64,000 bases of DNA from Psychrobacillus antarcticus (GCF_029533155.1 NZ_JAIZDB010000007.1:39365-103364), one strand, 5' to 3'; positions 1 through 8,668 are shown, counted from the stretch's first letter. The notes: generated by a model not told the origin, from the sequence alone. Made by a program: numbers and translations.

Positions 1-107
1 TCGTTTTCGGATTTATCGTGGCGGTCGGCATTATTTTGGATACATTCTTAATACGAGGTATTTTATTGCCTGCTTTAATAGTTATGTTTGAAAAAGATAA
101 AAAATAA
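1..107 (+). CDS. C-terminal end of an MMPL/RND-type membrane transporter (partial)
   Basis: The window opens inside a reading frame that ends at the TAA at 105-107. The visible 34 residues form one hydrophobic segment (FGFIVAVGIILDTFLIRG) followed by LLPALIVMFE and a lysine-rich tail. The pattern G-x-LLDTFLIRxxLLPAL is the last transmembrane segment of MMPL-family exporters (YdgH/YdfJ type), which move lipids or drugs by proton antiport. The start lies outside the window, so length and substrate cannot be judged. Family call is by motif only. Confidence 0.6.
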   Translation, partial: VFGFIVAVGIILDTFLIRGILLPALIVMFEKDKK

Positions 108-110
108 AAT

Positions 111-157
111 AACGCATGGTCATTTTGGTAAAATTCCAAAAGATCATGCGTTTTTTG
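111..157. terminator. Rho-independent terminator between convergent genes
   Basis: Long inverted repeat with outer arms AACGCATG / CATGCGTT and inner arms around ATTTTGG / CCAAAAG, followed on the plus strand by a run of six T. It separates the MMPL gene (plus) from cotJC (minus) and may serve both. Confidence 0.75.
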
Positions 158-158
158 G

Positions 159-728
159 TTAAAAAACCTTCTTCCTATCCCTTTCATCTTTAAGCATTTC
201 AACAGCCTCACGGAAACGAAGAGAATGAATGTTTTCTCGTTCTCTTAAAAAACGTAATGAATCATTGATACCAGGATCATCTGAAATATCGATTAACCAC
301 TGGTAGGTTGCACGTGCTTTTTCTTCTGCAGCAATATCTTCATATAAGTCGGCAATAGGATCACCTTTAGATTGTATATACGTAGCTGTAAATGGAACGC
401 CCCCAGCATTCTCATAGAATAATGAATGGCCATGATTAACAAAATGTGCACCTAAACCTGCTTTTTCTAGTTGTTCAGGAGAAGCATCCTTCGTCAATTT
501 ATAAATCATGGTCGCCAACATTTCAAGATGTGAGAATTCCTCAGTGGAAATATCCGTAAGTAATCCGATTACTTTATCCGGAACAGTATAACGTTGGTTC
601 ATATATCGGAGTGCAGCTGCCAGTTCACCATCAGCACCTCCGTATTGCTCCATAATATATCTTGCGAGCATTGGATTACAGGTGGTTACTTCAACAGGAT
701 AAAGCAACTTCTTTTCATAAACCCACAT
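159..728 (-). CDS. cotJC: Spore coat protein CotJC (manganese-catalase-like)
   Basis: A 189-aa protein of the CotJC family: the four-helix Mn-catalase fold with the helical carboxylate motifs TDISTEEFSHLEML and DIAAEEKARATYQWL visible. It starts with MWVYEKKLLYPVEV, typical of the family. CotJC is a component assembled into the inner spore coat from the mother cell; related proteins have catalase activity, but the role here is inferred. It is the third gene of the cotJABC operon, 15 bp after cotJB, and ends just before a bidirectional terminator. Length matches the family. Confidence 0.93.
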   Translation of the reverse strand: MWVYEKKLLYPVEVTTCNPMLARYIMEQYGGADGELAAALRYMNQRYTVPDKVIGLLTDISTEEFSHLEMLATMIYKLTKDASPEQLEKAGLGAHFVNHGHSLFYENAGGVPFTATYIQSKGDPIADLYEDIAAEEKARATYQWLIDISDDPGINDSLRFLRERENIHSLRFREAVEMLKDERDRKKVF

Positions 729-743
729 CTAATTTCTCCTTCC

Positions 744-1010
744 TCATAATTGCCATGGCCAAGGGGCTTGGTTCCAGCGCCAACCAACTTCTAGTGCCTG
801 TTTAGAGGGTGTGGATTTTAGGGATATTGGTCCAAACTTATTTTCATATTGTTTACGTGCAGCCGCAGCATCTTTAATCGCTTCTCTCCATTGATCCAAA
901 GCATCTTCATCATCAGGGTGTGTATCCGTGTATAATGTCCATTCAACAACAACAAAATCCGTTTGCTGTATTTTTTTTAATAGAGCCATTCTTTCATCAA
1001 AAACACTCAT
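744..1010 (-). CDS. cotJB: Spore coat protein CotJB
   Basis: An 88-aa protein matching CotJB: an N-terminal helix (MALLKKIQQTDFVVVEWTLYTDTHPDDEDAL) and a tryptophan/proline-rich tail ending WRWNQAPWPWQL. Needed with CotJA and CotJC for coat assembly. Its ATG overlaps the end of cotJA by 4 bp, so the two are translationally coupled. Position and order are those of the conserved cotJABC operon. Confidence 0.92.
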   Translation of the reverse strand: MSVFDERMALLKKIQQTDFVVVEWTLYTDTHPDDEDALDQWREAIKDAAAARKQYENKFGPISLKSTPSKQALEVGWRWNQAPWPWQL

Positions 1011-1225
1011 GAAATTCCTTCCTCTCTGAAGAATCCATCCACAAATTGGGGCCAGAGCGAACCATGAATTAGTGCCTCCTCAGGAGAAAATTGTGGTAGA
1101 CCAGGTTGCTGGAAATTTGTGAAAATCTGTGGTGGCAACACAAAATACTTTACGGTAATAGGAGGGCAGGGATCCCGTGGCGAAACAAAGGGCTTATAAC
1201 TTCCTCGATAACTTGGATGTTGCAA
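1007..1225 (-). CDS. cotJA: Spore coat-associated protein CotJA
   Basis: A 72-aa proline-rich protein (SPRDPCPPITVKYFVLPPQIFTNFQQPGLPQFSPEEALIHGSLWP is split here only to name its features: PCPP, PPQ and LWPQF motifs typical of CotJA). First gene of the cotJ operon. The start is TTG at 1225, chosen because an AAGGAG ribosome site lies nine bases upstream and no ATG is suitably placed. Expressed in the mother cell during sporulation in related species under sigma-E. Confidence 0.88.
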   Translation of the reverse strand: MQHPSYRGSYKPFVSPRDPCPPITVKYFVLPPQIFTNFQQPGLPQFSPEEALIHGSLWPQFVDGFFREEGIS

Positions 1226-1294
1226 ATGATATCACTCCTTCTACCTAACCTATGAAGCCAGAACTTGTCTAATTCTTAATAAAGTTGTCTTTTT

Positions 1295-1325
1295 CTATAA
1301 TGTATTGGCGTATATATAAAAACTC
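1295..1325 (-). promoter_or_regulatory. Possible sigma-E promoter of cotJABC
   Basis: On the minus strand, AATACATT (1299-1306) matches the sigma-E minus-10 consensus CATACAHT at 7 of 8 positions, about 75 bp before the cotJA start. The minus-35 region is AT-rich but not a clear match. Operon control by sigma-E is established in Bacillus subtilis; the site itself is inferred. Confidence 0.35.
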
Positions 1326-1357
1326 TTATTAGCTATGAAAAACTAATAAGAGTTTGC
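1318..1357 (-). terminator. Rho-independent terminator after the auxin-efflux-carrier gene
   Basis: Perfect 12-bp arms AACTCTTATTAG / CTAATAAGAGTT, followed on the minus strand by TTTTTATATATA. It lies 30 bp past the stop of the minus-strand transporter gene. Confidence 0.8.
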
Positions 1358-1386
1358 TGGTGTGAAAGTTAATTTTTATTACTCTA

Positions 1387-2292
1387 TTACACACCTAAGA
1401 AAAATAAAACTAACGGAATAGAAACGATGCTAATGAGCGTTGTAATTAGAGTTGTAAACGAAACAAGATCTGGTTCTGTATTAAACTGCAATGCTAACAT
1501 CGTTGTATTAGCTGCAGTTGGCATAGCCGCTAAAATAATCGCAACTTGTTTGACAGTATCATTAACCGGCAAGAAATATAAAATTCCAACAGCTAGAAGG
1601 GGGGATATAATTATCCGAATAACAGAAACTGCAGCAACGTATCGATAGGCAACCCTATTTCGCGAAATGACAGCTAATTGCATTCCGAGAACGAGCATTA
1701 CTGTTGGTATAGATGCATCCGCAACAAGTCCAACTCCATCCAATACCGCCTGTGGTAAGGGTAGTCCGGTTTGTTGAAGGAAAATACCGATTGCAGCTGC
1801 ATACACGAGCGGCATCCTAATAACTCTGTGCACTGACTGCTGCCATGTCGCTTTCTCGCCACCACCAAGAGATGCGAAAAATATACCAAATGTATTAATG
1901 AATAAACCATGTAAAACCATGATGATTACAGCATAATCAAAGCCAGTAGCACCTAAAGCAAATAACACAACAGGAGCTCCGTAATTTCCACTATTCATAA
2001 ACATTCCACCTAAAATCATCGCAGAAAGTTCCGAGCGTGATGATTTCATAAGAATTCAAGTTACCCAAGTAATTATAAGTAAAATAAACGCCAAAATAAG
2101 ACAGAATAAGACGATATAAAAATATTCCATCGTTAAGGCATTAGTATAAAAAGTTCGGAAAGCTAAAAATGGGGACATTAGATATAGCGCAGCTGTAGAG
2201 ATAGATTTAATATCGAAGCCAATAAATTTTTGTCCTATAAATCCGATAAAGAAAATAATAAAAACCGGCAATATAATTAATACAAGTTCCAA
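1387..2292 (-). pseudogene. Auxin efflux carrier (AEC) family transporter interrupted by one in-frame TGA
   Basis: Two pieces in the same frame make one AEC permease of about 301 codons, the usual family length. The first piece (2056-2292, TTG start at 2292 with an AAGGTG ribosome site) holds the first transmembrane helices and ends ITWVT-stop. The second (ATG at 2049) begins MKSSRSELSAMILGGMFMNSGNYG, the conserved central motif of the family, and runs through six or so helices. Only a TGA (2056-2058) and two codons separate them. A CGA (Arg) to TGA change would explain this, giving VTRILMKSSRSE in the ancestor. It may be a true pseudogene, a recent mutation or a sequencing error; reinitiation at the second ATG is possible but no good ribosome site precedes it. 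Confidence 0.8.
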
Positions 2293-2531
2293 TTCAACAC
2301 CTTCAATCTAATATCATAATTTAATAGTTCACTTCACTCTATTAACTCACTATATCATATTGTTTGAATATTTTTGTGACTCCAGAATATAACCAGGCAG
2401 TAGTAGGCGCGAGTGCCCAAGAGAATATGAGCTTATTCAAATCTAAGAGAATAATACTTTTCCCTTAGGTTTTTTGCGTTATAATTTAAATGAACTATTA
2501 AAAATTTTCAGTCAATGATTGGGGTGGAACA

Positions 2532-3302
2532 ATGGATATTAATAACAAAGTGGCAATTGTAACAGGTGGAGCATCTGGATTGGGACTTGGAACTGTTTCG
2601 CACTTATTACAAAAAGGAGCTAGGGTAGTAATTTTTGATTTAAATGAAGCATTAGCTAAAAAGGTCACTCTGGAATTAGGTGAAAATGTATCGTATGAAA
2701 TAGTTAATGTGACTGATGAAGAATCTGTCCTTAGTGCAATTCAGCAAACAGTAGAAAAGTTTGGGGCAATACGTATTTGTGTGAATTGTGCAGGTATAGC
2801 TCCAGCACAAAAAACAGTAGGAAAATCTGGAGCAATGCCTTTAGAAAATTTCAAGAAAGTAATAGATATAAACTTAATAGGAACGTTTAACACATTGAGA
2901 TTAGCTGCTGCGGAAATGACTAAAAATGATTTGCTTACGGAATCCGGTGAGCGAGGCGTTATTATCAATACGGCCTCAGTTGCAGCTTTTGAGGGTCAGA
3001 TGGGGCAGGCAGCTTATAGTGCTAGTAAGGCAGGGATAGTAGGGATGACGTTGCCTATTGCAAGGGATCTGTCCTCTTTTGGAATTCGTATTAATGCGAT
3101 TGCTCCAGGATTATTCCATACACCTATGGCAGCTGGCATAGATTATAGAGTAATAGAAAAGCTAGAGTCATTAGTGGAATTTCCAAAGCGACTAGGGCGA
3201 CCAGAGGAATTTGCTTCATTAGTAGTTTTTATGATTGAAAATGAGTATATCAACGGGGAAGTCATTCGATTAGACGGAGCAATTCGAATGCAACCGAGGT
3301 AA
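2532..3302 (+). CDS. Short-chain dehydrogenase, 3-hydroxyacyl-CoA dehydrogenase type 2-like
   Basis: A 256-aa SDR enzyme. The NAD-binding TGGASGLG motif is at residues 11-18, NCAG at 85-88, and the catalytic Ser149, Tyr162 and Lys166 (YSASK) are all present. The aspartate after the second beta strand (FDLNE) points to NAD rather than NADP. The sequence style (long insert AMTKNDLLTESGERGVIINTASVAA in part) resembles HSD17B10-type 3-hydroxyacyl-CoA dehydrogenases. It sits upstream of a thiolase and an acyl-CoA dehydrogenase, so oxidation of 3-hydroxyacyl-CoA in beta-oxidation or branched-chain amino acid breakdown is the likely role (inference). A GGGGTGG ribosome site precedes the ATG. Confidence 0.8.
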   Translation: MDINNKVAIVTGGASGLGLGTVSHLLQKGARVVIFDLNEALAKKVTLELGENVSYEIVNVTDEESVLSAIQQTVEKFGAIRICVNCAGIAPAQKTVGKSGAMPLENFKKVIDINLIGTFNTLRLAAAEMTKNDLLTESGERGVIINTASVAAFEGQMGQAAYSASKAGIVGMTLPIARDLSSFGIRINAIAPGLFHTPMAAGIDYRVIEKLESLVEFPKRLGRPEEFASLVVFMIENEYINGEVIRLDGAIRMQPR

Positions 3303-3500
3303 CAAGAAAAGCGCAAGCGCCTAGCTTTGGAAGTCAGTCTAAGTTCGCGACATCGTGTCGCAACGACTGACTGACCCACTTCCTGTGGGCCTCCGAAATA
3401 CTGAAGCGACTCGAGAGGCTGGTGACCGGAGCTGGACAGACAGAAAAGTTAAAGCACCTACTCGATGGGCTAGGCGCAGAAACTGGACTAAAGAAAAGCG
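3303..3500. repeat. GC-rich interspersed hairpin repeat between SDR and thiolase genes
   Basis: About 200 bp of non-coding DNA, richer in GC than its surroundings, made of consecutive hairpins: GCGCAAGCGC, then GTCAGTC...GACTGAC enclosing GCGACA-TCG-TGTCGC, then CCCAC-TTCCT-GTGGG. The 35-bp block at 3335-3369 recurs inverted at 61049-61083 with a single difference, so this is a dispersed repeat. It separates two genes that otherwise look like one pathway; it could end transcription or affect mRNA stability. Confidence 0.7.
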
Positions 3501-3515
3501 GAGGGTGGAAATGAT

Positions 3516-4667
3516 ATGACAGAGGTTGTAATAGTAGAAGGGTTACGAACAGCAATCGGAAGAAGAAAAGGGGCGCTTTCAGAATATCGACCAGACGAAC
3601 TGGCAGCGTTAGTTTTAGACGAGTTAGTAAATCGTGCTGGTGTGGATAAAGCGGACATAGATGATGTCATTTTAGGATGTGTTACACAAATAGGGGAACA
3701 GGGTGGAAATATCGCCCGTACTGCAGCATTGATTGCTGGATTCCCCATACATGTACCTGGGGTTACCATTGATCGTCAATGTGGTTCAAGTCAACAGGCA
3801 GTCCATTTTGCTGCACAAGCAATTGCCTCTGGCGATATGGATATAGTCATTGCTGGTGGTGTAGAAAGCATGACGCGTGAGCCGATGTTTTCAAATGTAG
3901 GAAATGCGAAGCTAAGTCCAAAACTAACCGAGAAATATGAAATTATCAATCAAGGGTTATCGTCAGAGCGCATGGTCAAGAAATGGAATTTAACGCGTGA
4001 AGAACTGGATAGATATTCTTCTGAAAGTCATACAAAAGCCTTTGAAGCAATTGAGAAAGGTCATTTCGAAAAAGAAATTGTTCCAGTAGAGGTTCCACAA
4101 GCAGATGGTACAGTAAAAAGCTTTGCAATTGATGAAGGCCCTCGTGCAGGTTCTACTGTTGAAGTATTAAGTGGGTTAAAACCTGTATTTGATGAAAATG
4201 GTGTCATTACGGCTGGCAATGCTAGTCAAATGAGTGATGGTGCTTCTGCAGTTCTTTTAATGTCTCGTAAAAAGGCAGATGAGTTAGGACTAAAACCAAA
4301 AGCTCGTATAGTAGCTCGCAGTGTTACTGGATCTGACCCGACGCTTATGCTAACTGGTCCAATTGAAGCGACGAAAAAAGTACTTTTAAAAGCAGGACTT
4401 ACAATAGAAGACATGGACACCTATGAAGTCAATGAAGCCTTTGCACAGGTTCCATTAGTTTGGCTTAAAGATACAGGTGCCAATCCAGAAAAGTTAAATC
4501 CAGATGGAGGGGCAATAGCATTAGGTCATCCATTAGGAGCTACAGGAACAAAGTTATTAGTAACCCTACTTCATAGATTAGAACGCACGGGTGGCCGCTA
4601 TGGTCTTCTTGCTATTTGCGAAGGAATGGGCATGGCAAATGCCACAATTATTGAAAGAATTGAATAG
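3516..4667 (+). CDS. Acetyl-CoA acyltransferase (thiolase)
   Basis: A 383-aa thiolase of normal length. The nucleophile Cys89 sits in DRQCGSSQQAV, His338 in GGAIALGHPLGATG and the second catalytic Cys368 in CEGMGMA. The QCGSSQQA form and the missing biosynthetic signature favour a degradative 3-ketoacyl-CoA thiolase (FadA-like or steroid/branched acid type), cleaving 3-ketoacyl-CoA with CoA. A GGAGGG ribosome site precedes the ATG. It is followed 11 bp later by an acyl-CoA dehydrogenase, so the two are co-transcribed. Exact chain-length specificity is not visible. Confidence 0.88.
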   Translation: MTEVVIVEGLRTAIGRRKGALSEYRPDELAALVLDELVNRAGVDKADIDDVILGCVTQIGEQGGNIARTAALIAGFPIHVPGVTIDRQCGSSQQAVHFAAQAIASGDMDIVIAGGVESMTREPMFSNVGNAKLSPKLTEKYEIINQGLSSERMVKKWNLTREELDRYSSESHTKAFEAIEKGHFEKEIVPVEVPQADGTVKSFAIDEGPRAGSTVEVLSGLKPVFDENGVITAGNASQMSDGASAVLLMSRKKADELGLKPKARIVARSVTGSDPTLMLTGPIEATKKVLLKAGLTIEDMDTYEVNEAFAQVPLVWLKDTGANPEKLNPDGGAIALGHPLGATGTKLLVTLLHRLERTGGRYGLLAICEGMGMANATIIERIE

Positions 4668-4678
4668 GGGGTCTAGTA

Positions 4679-5827
4679 ATGGGAAGATATAGATTTGAGA
4701 CAGAGGAGCATGTAATATTTCGAAAATCTTTACGAAATTTTCTTCAAAAAGAAGCTACGCCCCATTATGATTCATGGGAAAAGGATCGACTTATTCCAAA
4801 GGATTTTTGGAAAAAACTTGGTGAGATGGGCTATTTATGTCCACAGGTAGAGGAAGAGTATGGTGGTCTCGGTCTAGACTTTAGTTTTGGTGTCATTATT
4901 TCAGAGGAATTAGAAAGAGTAGGTTCAAGTCTTGTAGGGGTTGGATTGCATAATGATATTGTCGTTCCTTATATAGAGTCTTTTGGTTCGAAGGAACAAA
5001 AGAAACGATGGCTACCGGGGTGTATAACTTCAGACTTTATTTCTGGCGTAGCTATGACAGAACCAGGAGCAGGTTCAGATTTGGCAAATATACAAACAAC
5101 TGCAATACGCAATGGAGATCATTACGTATTAAATGGGCAAAAGACATTCATTACTAATGGAATAAACGGCAATCTATTTTTGGTAGTAGTGAAAACGAAC
5201 CCAAAAGCAGAACCGAGGCATCAAGGTATAAGTTTAGTGATGGTGGAAGAGGGGATTCCTGGATTTTCGAAAGGGCGTAAGTTAGACAAGGTGGGATTAC
5301 ATGCACAGGATACATCGGAATTATACTTTGAGGACTGTCGTATCCCCGTTTCTAATTTAATCGGAGAAGAGGGCAAAGGCTTTAGTTACTTAATGGAGAA
5401 ACTACAACAGGAAAGATTAGTAGTAGCCATCTCTGCTCAAATTGCTTCGGAGGATATGCTAGAAATGACAATGGAGTATGTGAAATCTCGTAAAGCTTTT
5501 GGAAAACCAATAGCAGCCTTTCAAAATACACAATTTAAAATAGCAGAGATGGCAACAAAAGTCGAACTTGGAAAGTCATTTTTAGAATCACTAATTGAGG
5601 ATCATATTGCAGGGAAAGAAGTAGTTACTAAGGTGTCGATGGCGAAATATTGGCTGACTGAAACTGCAAGAGAGATTTCAATTGAATGCATGCAATTGCA
5701 TGGAGGATATGGGTATATGGAAGAATATAAAATTGCCAGAAGATATCGAGACATTCCAGTAGCATCTATTTACGCTGGGACCAATGAAATAATGAAGGTT
5801 ATTATTTCAAAGAACTTAGGGTTATAG
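4679..5827 (+). CDS. Acyl-CoA dehydrogenase
   Basis: A 382-aa flavoprotein with the family layout: helical N-domain, FAD-contact motif [17 protein letters not shown], middle beta domain ([13 protein letters not shown]) and C-terminal helical domain ending YAGTNEIMKVIISKNLG. The alanine in YAGTNEI, where medium-chain enzymes have the catalytic Glu, indicates the long-chain/isovaleryl-type subgroup whose base is on another helix. It oxidises acyl-CoA to enoyl-CoA and passes electrons to ETF. Co-transcribed with the thiolase (11 bp gap); a strong terminator follows. Confidence 0.88.
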   Translation: MGRYRFETEEHVIFRKSLRNFLQKEATPHYDSWEKDRLIPKDFWKKLGEMGYLCPQVEEEYGGLGLDFSFGVIISEELERVGSSLVGVGLHNDIVVPYIESFGSKEQKKRWLPGCITSDFISGVAMTEPGAGSDLANIQTTAIRNGDHYVLNGQKTFITNGINGNLFLVVVKTNPKAEPRHQGISLVMVEEGIPGFSKGRKLDKVGLHAQDTSELYFEDCRIPVSNLIGEEGKGFSYLMEKLQQERLVVAISAQIASEDMLEMTMEYVKSRKAFGKPIAAFQNTQFKIAEMATKVELGKSFLESLIEDHIAGKEVVTKVSMAKYWLTETAREISIECMQLHGGYGYMEEYKIARRYRDIPVASIYAGTNEIMKVIISKNLGL

Positions 5828-5838
5828 AGTGAATAGTT

Positions 5839-5884
5839 AAAGCCCGGCAAATGAATTAGCTACTCATTTGCCGGGCTTTATTAG
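5839..5884. terminator. Rho-independent terminator
   Basis: Perfect GC-rich stem with arms AAAGCCCGGCAAATGA / TCATTTGCCGGGCTTT, ending in TTTATTA. Ends the thiolase-dehydrogenase operon and faces the end of the convergent small gene. Confidence 0.85.
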
Positions 5885-5899
5885 GTTTCGTGTAATCAC

Positions 5900-6205
5900 T
5901 TAATTACCAGCATGTCTCCATTGTGTAGGAGTATCCGCTTTAGGGCAATTAGGGAAAGTACCGCCTTCTGCTAGTTCTAGCTCATCGCCATCTTCATCGA
6001 TATAAGTACCAGATTCCGTTACTGGTTCGCCTGAATTATGATGATGACCCTCTGCGTGCTTCCAATAAGTCACTACTGATGATTCTGGGCAAGAAGGGAA
6101 TTTATCACCCTTATTTAAAGTTTTAGTAATTCCAGCTTCACATGTGTATGCTCCAGTCTCTTCTACTACGTCATCTGTTGCGTGCTCATACTGTTGGTTC
6201 CCCAT
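5900..6205 (-). CDS. Small acidic protein with two YjzC-like repeats
   Basis: A 101-aa protein. The start is ATG at 6205 (MGNQQYEHAT); an ATG 18 bp upstream overlaps the AAGGAGG ribosome site and is unlikely. Two repeats of about 40 residues are visible: ETGAYTCEAG...LNKGDKFPSCP...YWKHA and ESGTYIDEDG...LAEGGTFPNCP...QWRHAG. The pattern G-x-Y ... GD-x-FP ... W resembles Bacillus YjzC, a single-copy small protein of unknown function, so this appears to be a duplicated form. Both repeats share FPxCP; the first has an extra Cys, hinting at metal or redox chemistry. Function unknown. Confidence 0.65.
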   Translation of the reverse strand: MGNQQYEHATDDVVEETGAYTCEAGITKTLNKGDKFPSCPESSVVTYWKHAEGHHHNSGEPVTESGTYIDEDGDELELAEGGTFPNCPKADTPTQWRHAGN

Positions 6206-6316
6206 ATTAAATTCCTCCTTCATGTTTATTAACCTCAGCTATTTATTTACCCAGTGCAGCATGTCTAAAACATTACATTTAGGAGGGGGAGTTTATAGAT
6301 GAACATAGTATTCAAC

Positions 6317-6360
6317 TTAAAAAGTGTGCATCCATTATTATCTGGATGCACACTTTTAGA
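6317..6360 (-). terminator. Rho-independent terminator of the met operon
   Basis: Arms AAAAGTGTGCATCCA / TGGATGCACACTTTT around an eight-base loop, with T-rich sequence on both sides. On the minus strand it closes the metI-metC-metE-like operon. Confidence 0.82.
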
Positions 6361-6372
6361 TTTTGAATCGTT

Positions 6373-7479
6373 TTATTTCCAAACATCATTAGCTATTTCA
6401 ATAACATGCTGAACCTTCGACCATTGTTCTTCCTCTGTTAAAAGATTTCCCTCTTCGGTAGAGGAGAATCCACATTGTGGACTTAAACACAGCTGATTAA
6501 GGGGTACATAGTTAGTAGCTTCCGTAATTCTATTTTTGATAAGCTCAGCATCTTCTAAATCCCCATGTTTTGAGGTGATTAATCCTAATACGATAGATAA
6601 ATCTGAACGGTTAACATGACGAAGTGGTTCGAAACCTCCTGAACGTTCATCATCAAACTCAAGGAATAAACCATCTACATCTAATCCAGCAAAAATAGTT
6701 TCCGAAACTAGCTCATAGCTTCCACTAGTAATATACGTAGACTTGAAGTTTCCTCGGCAAATATGCATCGTAATTAATAAATCTTCAGGACGTTTTGCAA
6801 TGGACTCATTAATAGCGCGTGCTGATAATGCCAATGCTTCATCCAATTCGAGACCTTTTTCTTTTAATGAAGCAATTCCTTCTTCAGAAAAAGTGGTTGC
6901 CCATGAAGTATCGTCAATTTGAAGATATCGACATCCTTCATCATAAAGTGCTTGAATTACACCTTGGTATGCAACGACTAAATCGTTAAGCAATGCTTCT
7001 TGGTTTGAATAAACGCCATCTTCAATAGTAGCTCGGTACAATAACATATTTGGACTAGGTATTGTGAATTTGGCAACAGCATCACCTGCGATACTTTGAA
7101 GGAACTTAAAGTGTTCAATCATATAATGCGTGCTAAAACCAATTTTCCCTGTTACTTTTATACCGTGGGCTTTTGTTTGAACGCCCTTAAATGCTAATCC
7201 TTTATCTGTTTCATAAAATTCTACGCCGTCAAATCCACCAAGGAAATCGAAATGCCACCATTTACGTCTAAACTCTCCGTCTGTAACAGCTTGAAGTCCA
7301 ATTTCCTTTTGTTTTGCTACTAATTTCGTAATTTCTTCATCTTCTATTTGTTTTAATTGATCTGCTGTCAATTCATTATTTTCAAATTGTAGACGAGCTT
7401 CTTTTAAGCGAGCTGGTCGTAAAAAGCTTCCTACATGATCTGCTTTGAATGGTGTATTTAATACTAATGGTTTTGACAT
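6373..7479 (-). CDS. Cobalamin-independent methionine synthase-like methyltransferase (YxjG/YxjH type)
   Basis: A 368-aa protein equal to the C-terminal catalytic barrel of MetE and lacking the N-terminal half, as in Bacillus YxjG/YxjH. It begins with KADHVGSFLRP, the family signature. The zinc/homocysteine ligands appear as MHICRG and SPQCGF. Expected reaction: methyl transfer to homocysteine to give methionine, with an uncertain methyl donor. The start is the ATG at 7479 (MSKPLVL), one base after the metC stop, so translation is coupled; an upstream ATG at 7515 would overlap metC by 35 bp. Third gene of an S-box controlled operon. Confidence 0.85.
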   Translation of the reverse strand: MSKPLVLNTPFKADHVGSFLRPARLKEARLQFENNELTADQLKQIEDEEITKLVAKQKEIGLQAVTDGEFRRKWWHFDFLGGFDGVEFYETDKGLAFKGVQTKAHGIKVTGKIGFSTHYMIEHFKFLQSIAGDAVAKFTIPSPNMLLYRATIEDGVYSNQEALLNDLVVAYQGVIQALYDEGCRYLQIDDTSWATTFSEEGIASLKEKGLELDEALALSARAINESIAKRPEDLLITMHICRGNFKSTYITSGSYELVSETIFAGLDVDGLFLEFDDERSGGFEPLRHVNRSDLSIVLGLITSKHGDLEDAELIKNRITEATNYVPLNQLCLSPQCGFSSTEEGNLLTEEEQWSKVQHVIEIANDVWK

Positions 7480-7480
7480 T

Positions 7481-8668
7481 TTATATACCAACTTTCTCAA
7501 TTTGTTTCGATGCAATTGCTAACGCTTGTTCAAAGTCAGCTATTAAATCATCCACATTTTCTAATCCAACCGAAAAACGTAAAAGACCATCTGTTATTCC
7601 ACGTTTTTCTCGTTCCGCTTTAGGCATCGCAGCATGTGACATTTGAGCTGGATGTGACAGAATGGATTCTACTCCGCCCAGACTTACCGCAAATACTGGA
7701 ATTTTAACGTTTTCTACAAAAGCCTTTGCAATGGATCTAGTCGGTAAACGGAAGGAAAGGACTGCTCCAGCACTACTCGACTGCTTGTTATGAATTTCAT
7801 ATCCTGGATGAGAAGGAAGACCAGGGAAAAAGACTTTTTCCACTAAATCATGTCCACTTAAGTAATTTGCAATTTTTTGTGTAGACTGTGCAGATTTCTC
7901 AAAACGCACACTCAGTGTTTTTATTCCTTGGATTAAAGAAAATGAATCCTGTGATCCTAAAATAGCACCAAATGAGTTTTGGATAAAAGCCAAACGCTTA
8001 CCTAAATCCTCGTCTTTTGTAACCGCAAGTCCTGCAATAACATCCGAATGTCCAGATAAAAATTTTGTGGCACTATGTAAGACGATATCAACTCCTAAAT
8101 CTAGTGGACGCTGGTAAATCGGTGTCATAAAAGTATTGTCTAAGAAGGTTAAACAATCATTGGATTTTGCAAGCTCTACGACAGCCGTAACATCTGTAAT
8201 ACCTAAGCATGGATTCGAGGGAGTTTCGATATAAATTAATTTTGTATTCGGCTGAATAGCGTTGGCAATTGCTTCTATATTAGTGAAATCTGCAAAAGTA
8301 TGCTCAATACCAAAACGAGGCAAGACTTCTGTAACAAAACGGAAGGTACCACCGTATACATCTTCGGTAACGACAATATGATCGCCAGAAGACAAAAGCA
8401 TAAAGGCAGAAGAAATAGCCGCAATTCCTGAGGCAAATGCCAGCCCTCTACTACCGCCCTCTAATTCTGCGATCGTTTTTTCCAGTGCATTTCTCGTAGG
8501 ATTTCCCGATCTGCTATAGTCATAAGGTCCAAAATTATCAAAGCTTTCTTGATGGAAAGTGGAGGATAAATAGATAGGAACATTGACAGCTCCAGTTTTT
8601 ATCTCCGAATCTCCACGAGTAGATGCCAGGATTAGGGTAGTTTCTAGCGATTCTTTATAGCTACTCAT
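7481..8668 (-). CDS. metC: Cystathionine beta-lyase
   Basis: A 395-aa PLP enzyme of the Cys/Met metabolism family. PLP-binding lysine lies in HSATKFLSGHSD, with the phosphate-cup SYGxxR-like YSRSGNPTR and YIETPSNP motifs. It should cleave cystathionine to homocysteine, pyruvate and ammonia. It overlaps metI by one base and precedes the MetE-like gene, the classical metI-metC arrangement of Bacillus. The assignment to beta-lyase rather than gamma-synthase rests on gene order and likeness to B. subtilis MetC (YjcJ); these paralogues are hard to separate by eye. Confidence 0.82.
   Translation of the reverse strand: MSSYKESLETTLILASTRGDSEIKTGAVNVPIYLSSTFHQESFDNFGPYDYSRSGNPTRNALEKTIAELEGGSRGLAFASGIAAISSAFMLLSSGDHIVVTEDVYGGTFRFVTEVLPRFGIEHTFADFTNIEAIANAIQPNTKLIYIETPSNPCLGITDVTAVVELAKSNDCLTFLDNTFMTPIYQRPLDLGVDIVLHSATKFLSGHSDVIAGLAVTKDEDLGKRLAFIQNSFGAILGSQDSFSLIQGIKTLSVRFEKSAQSTQKIANYLSGHDLVEKVFFPGLPSHPGYEIHNKQSSSAGAVLSFRLPTRSIAKAFVENVKIPVFAVSLGGVESILSHPAQMSHAAMPKAEREKRGITDGLLRFSVGLENVDDLIADFEQALAIASKQIEKVGI

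Noticed and set aside
1427..1648. Plus-strand frame within the auxin-efflux-carrier gene
   Set aside because: Antisense shadow of a clear transporter sequence; no ribosome site.
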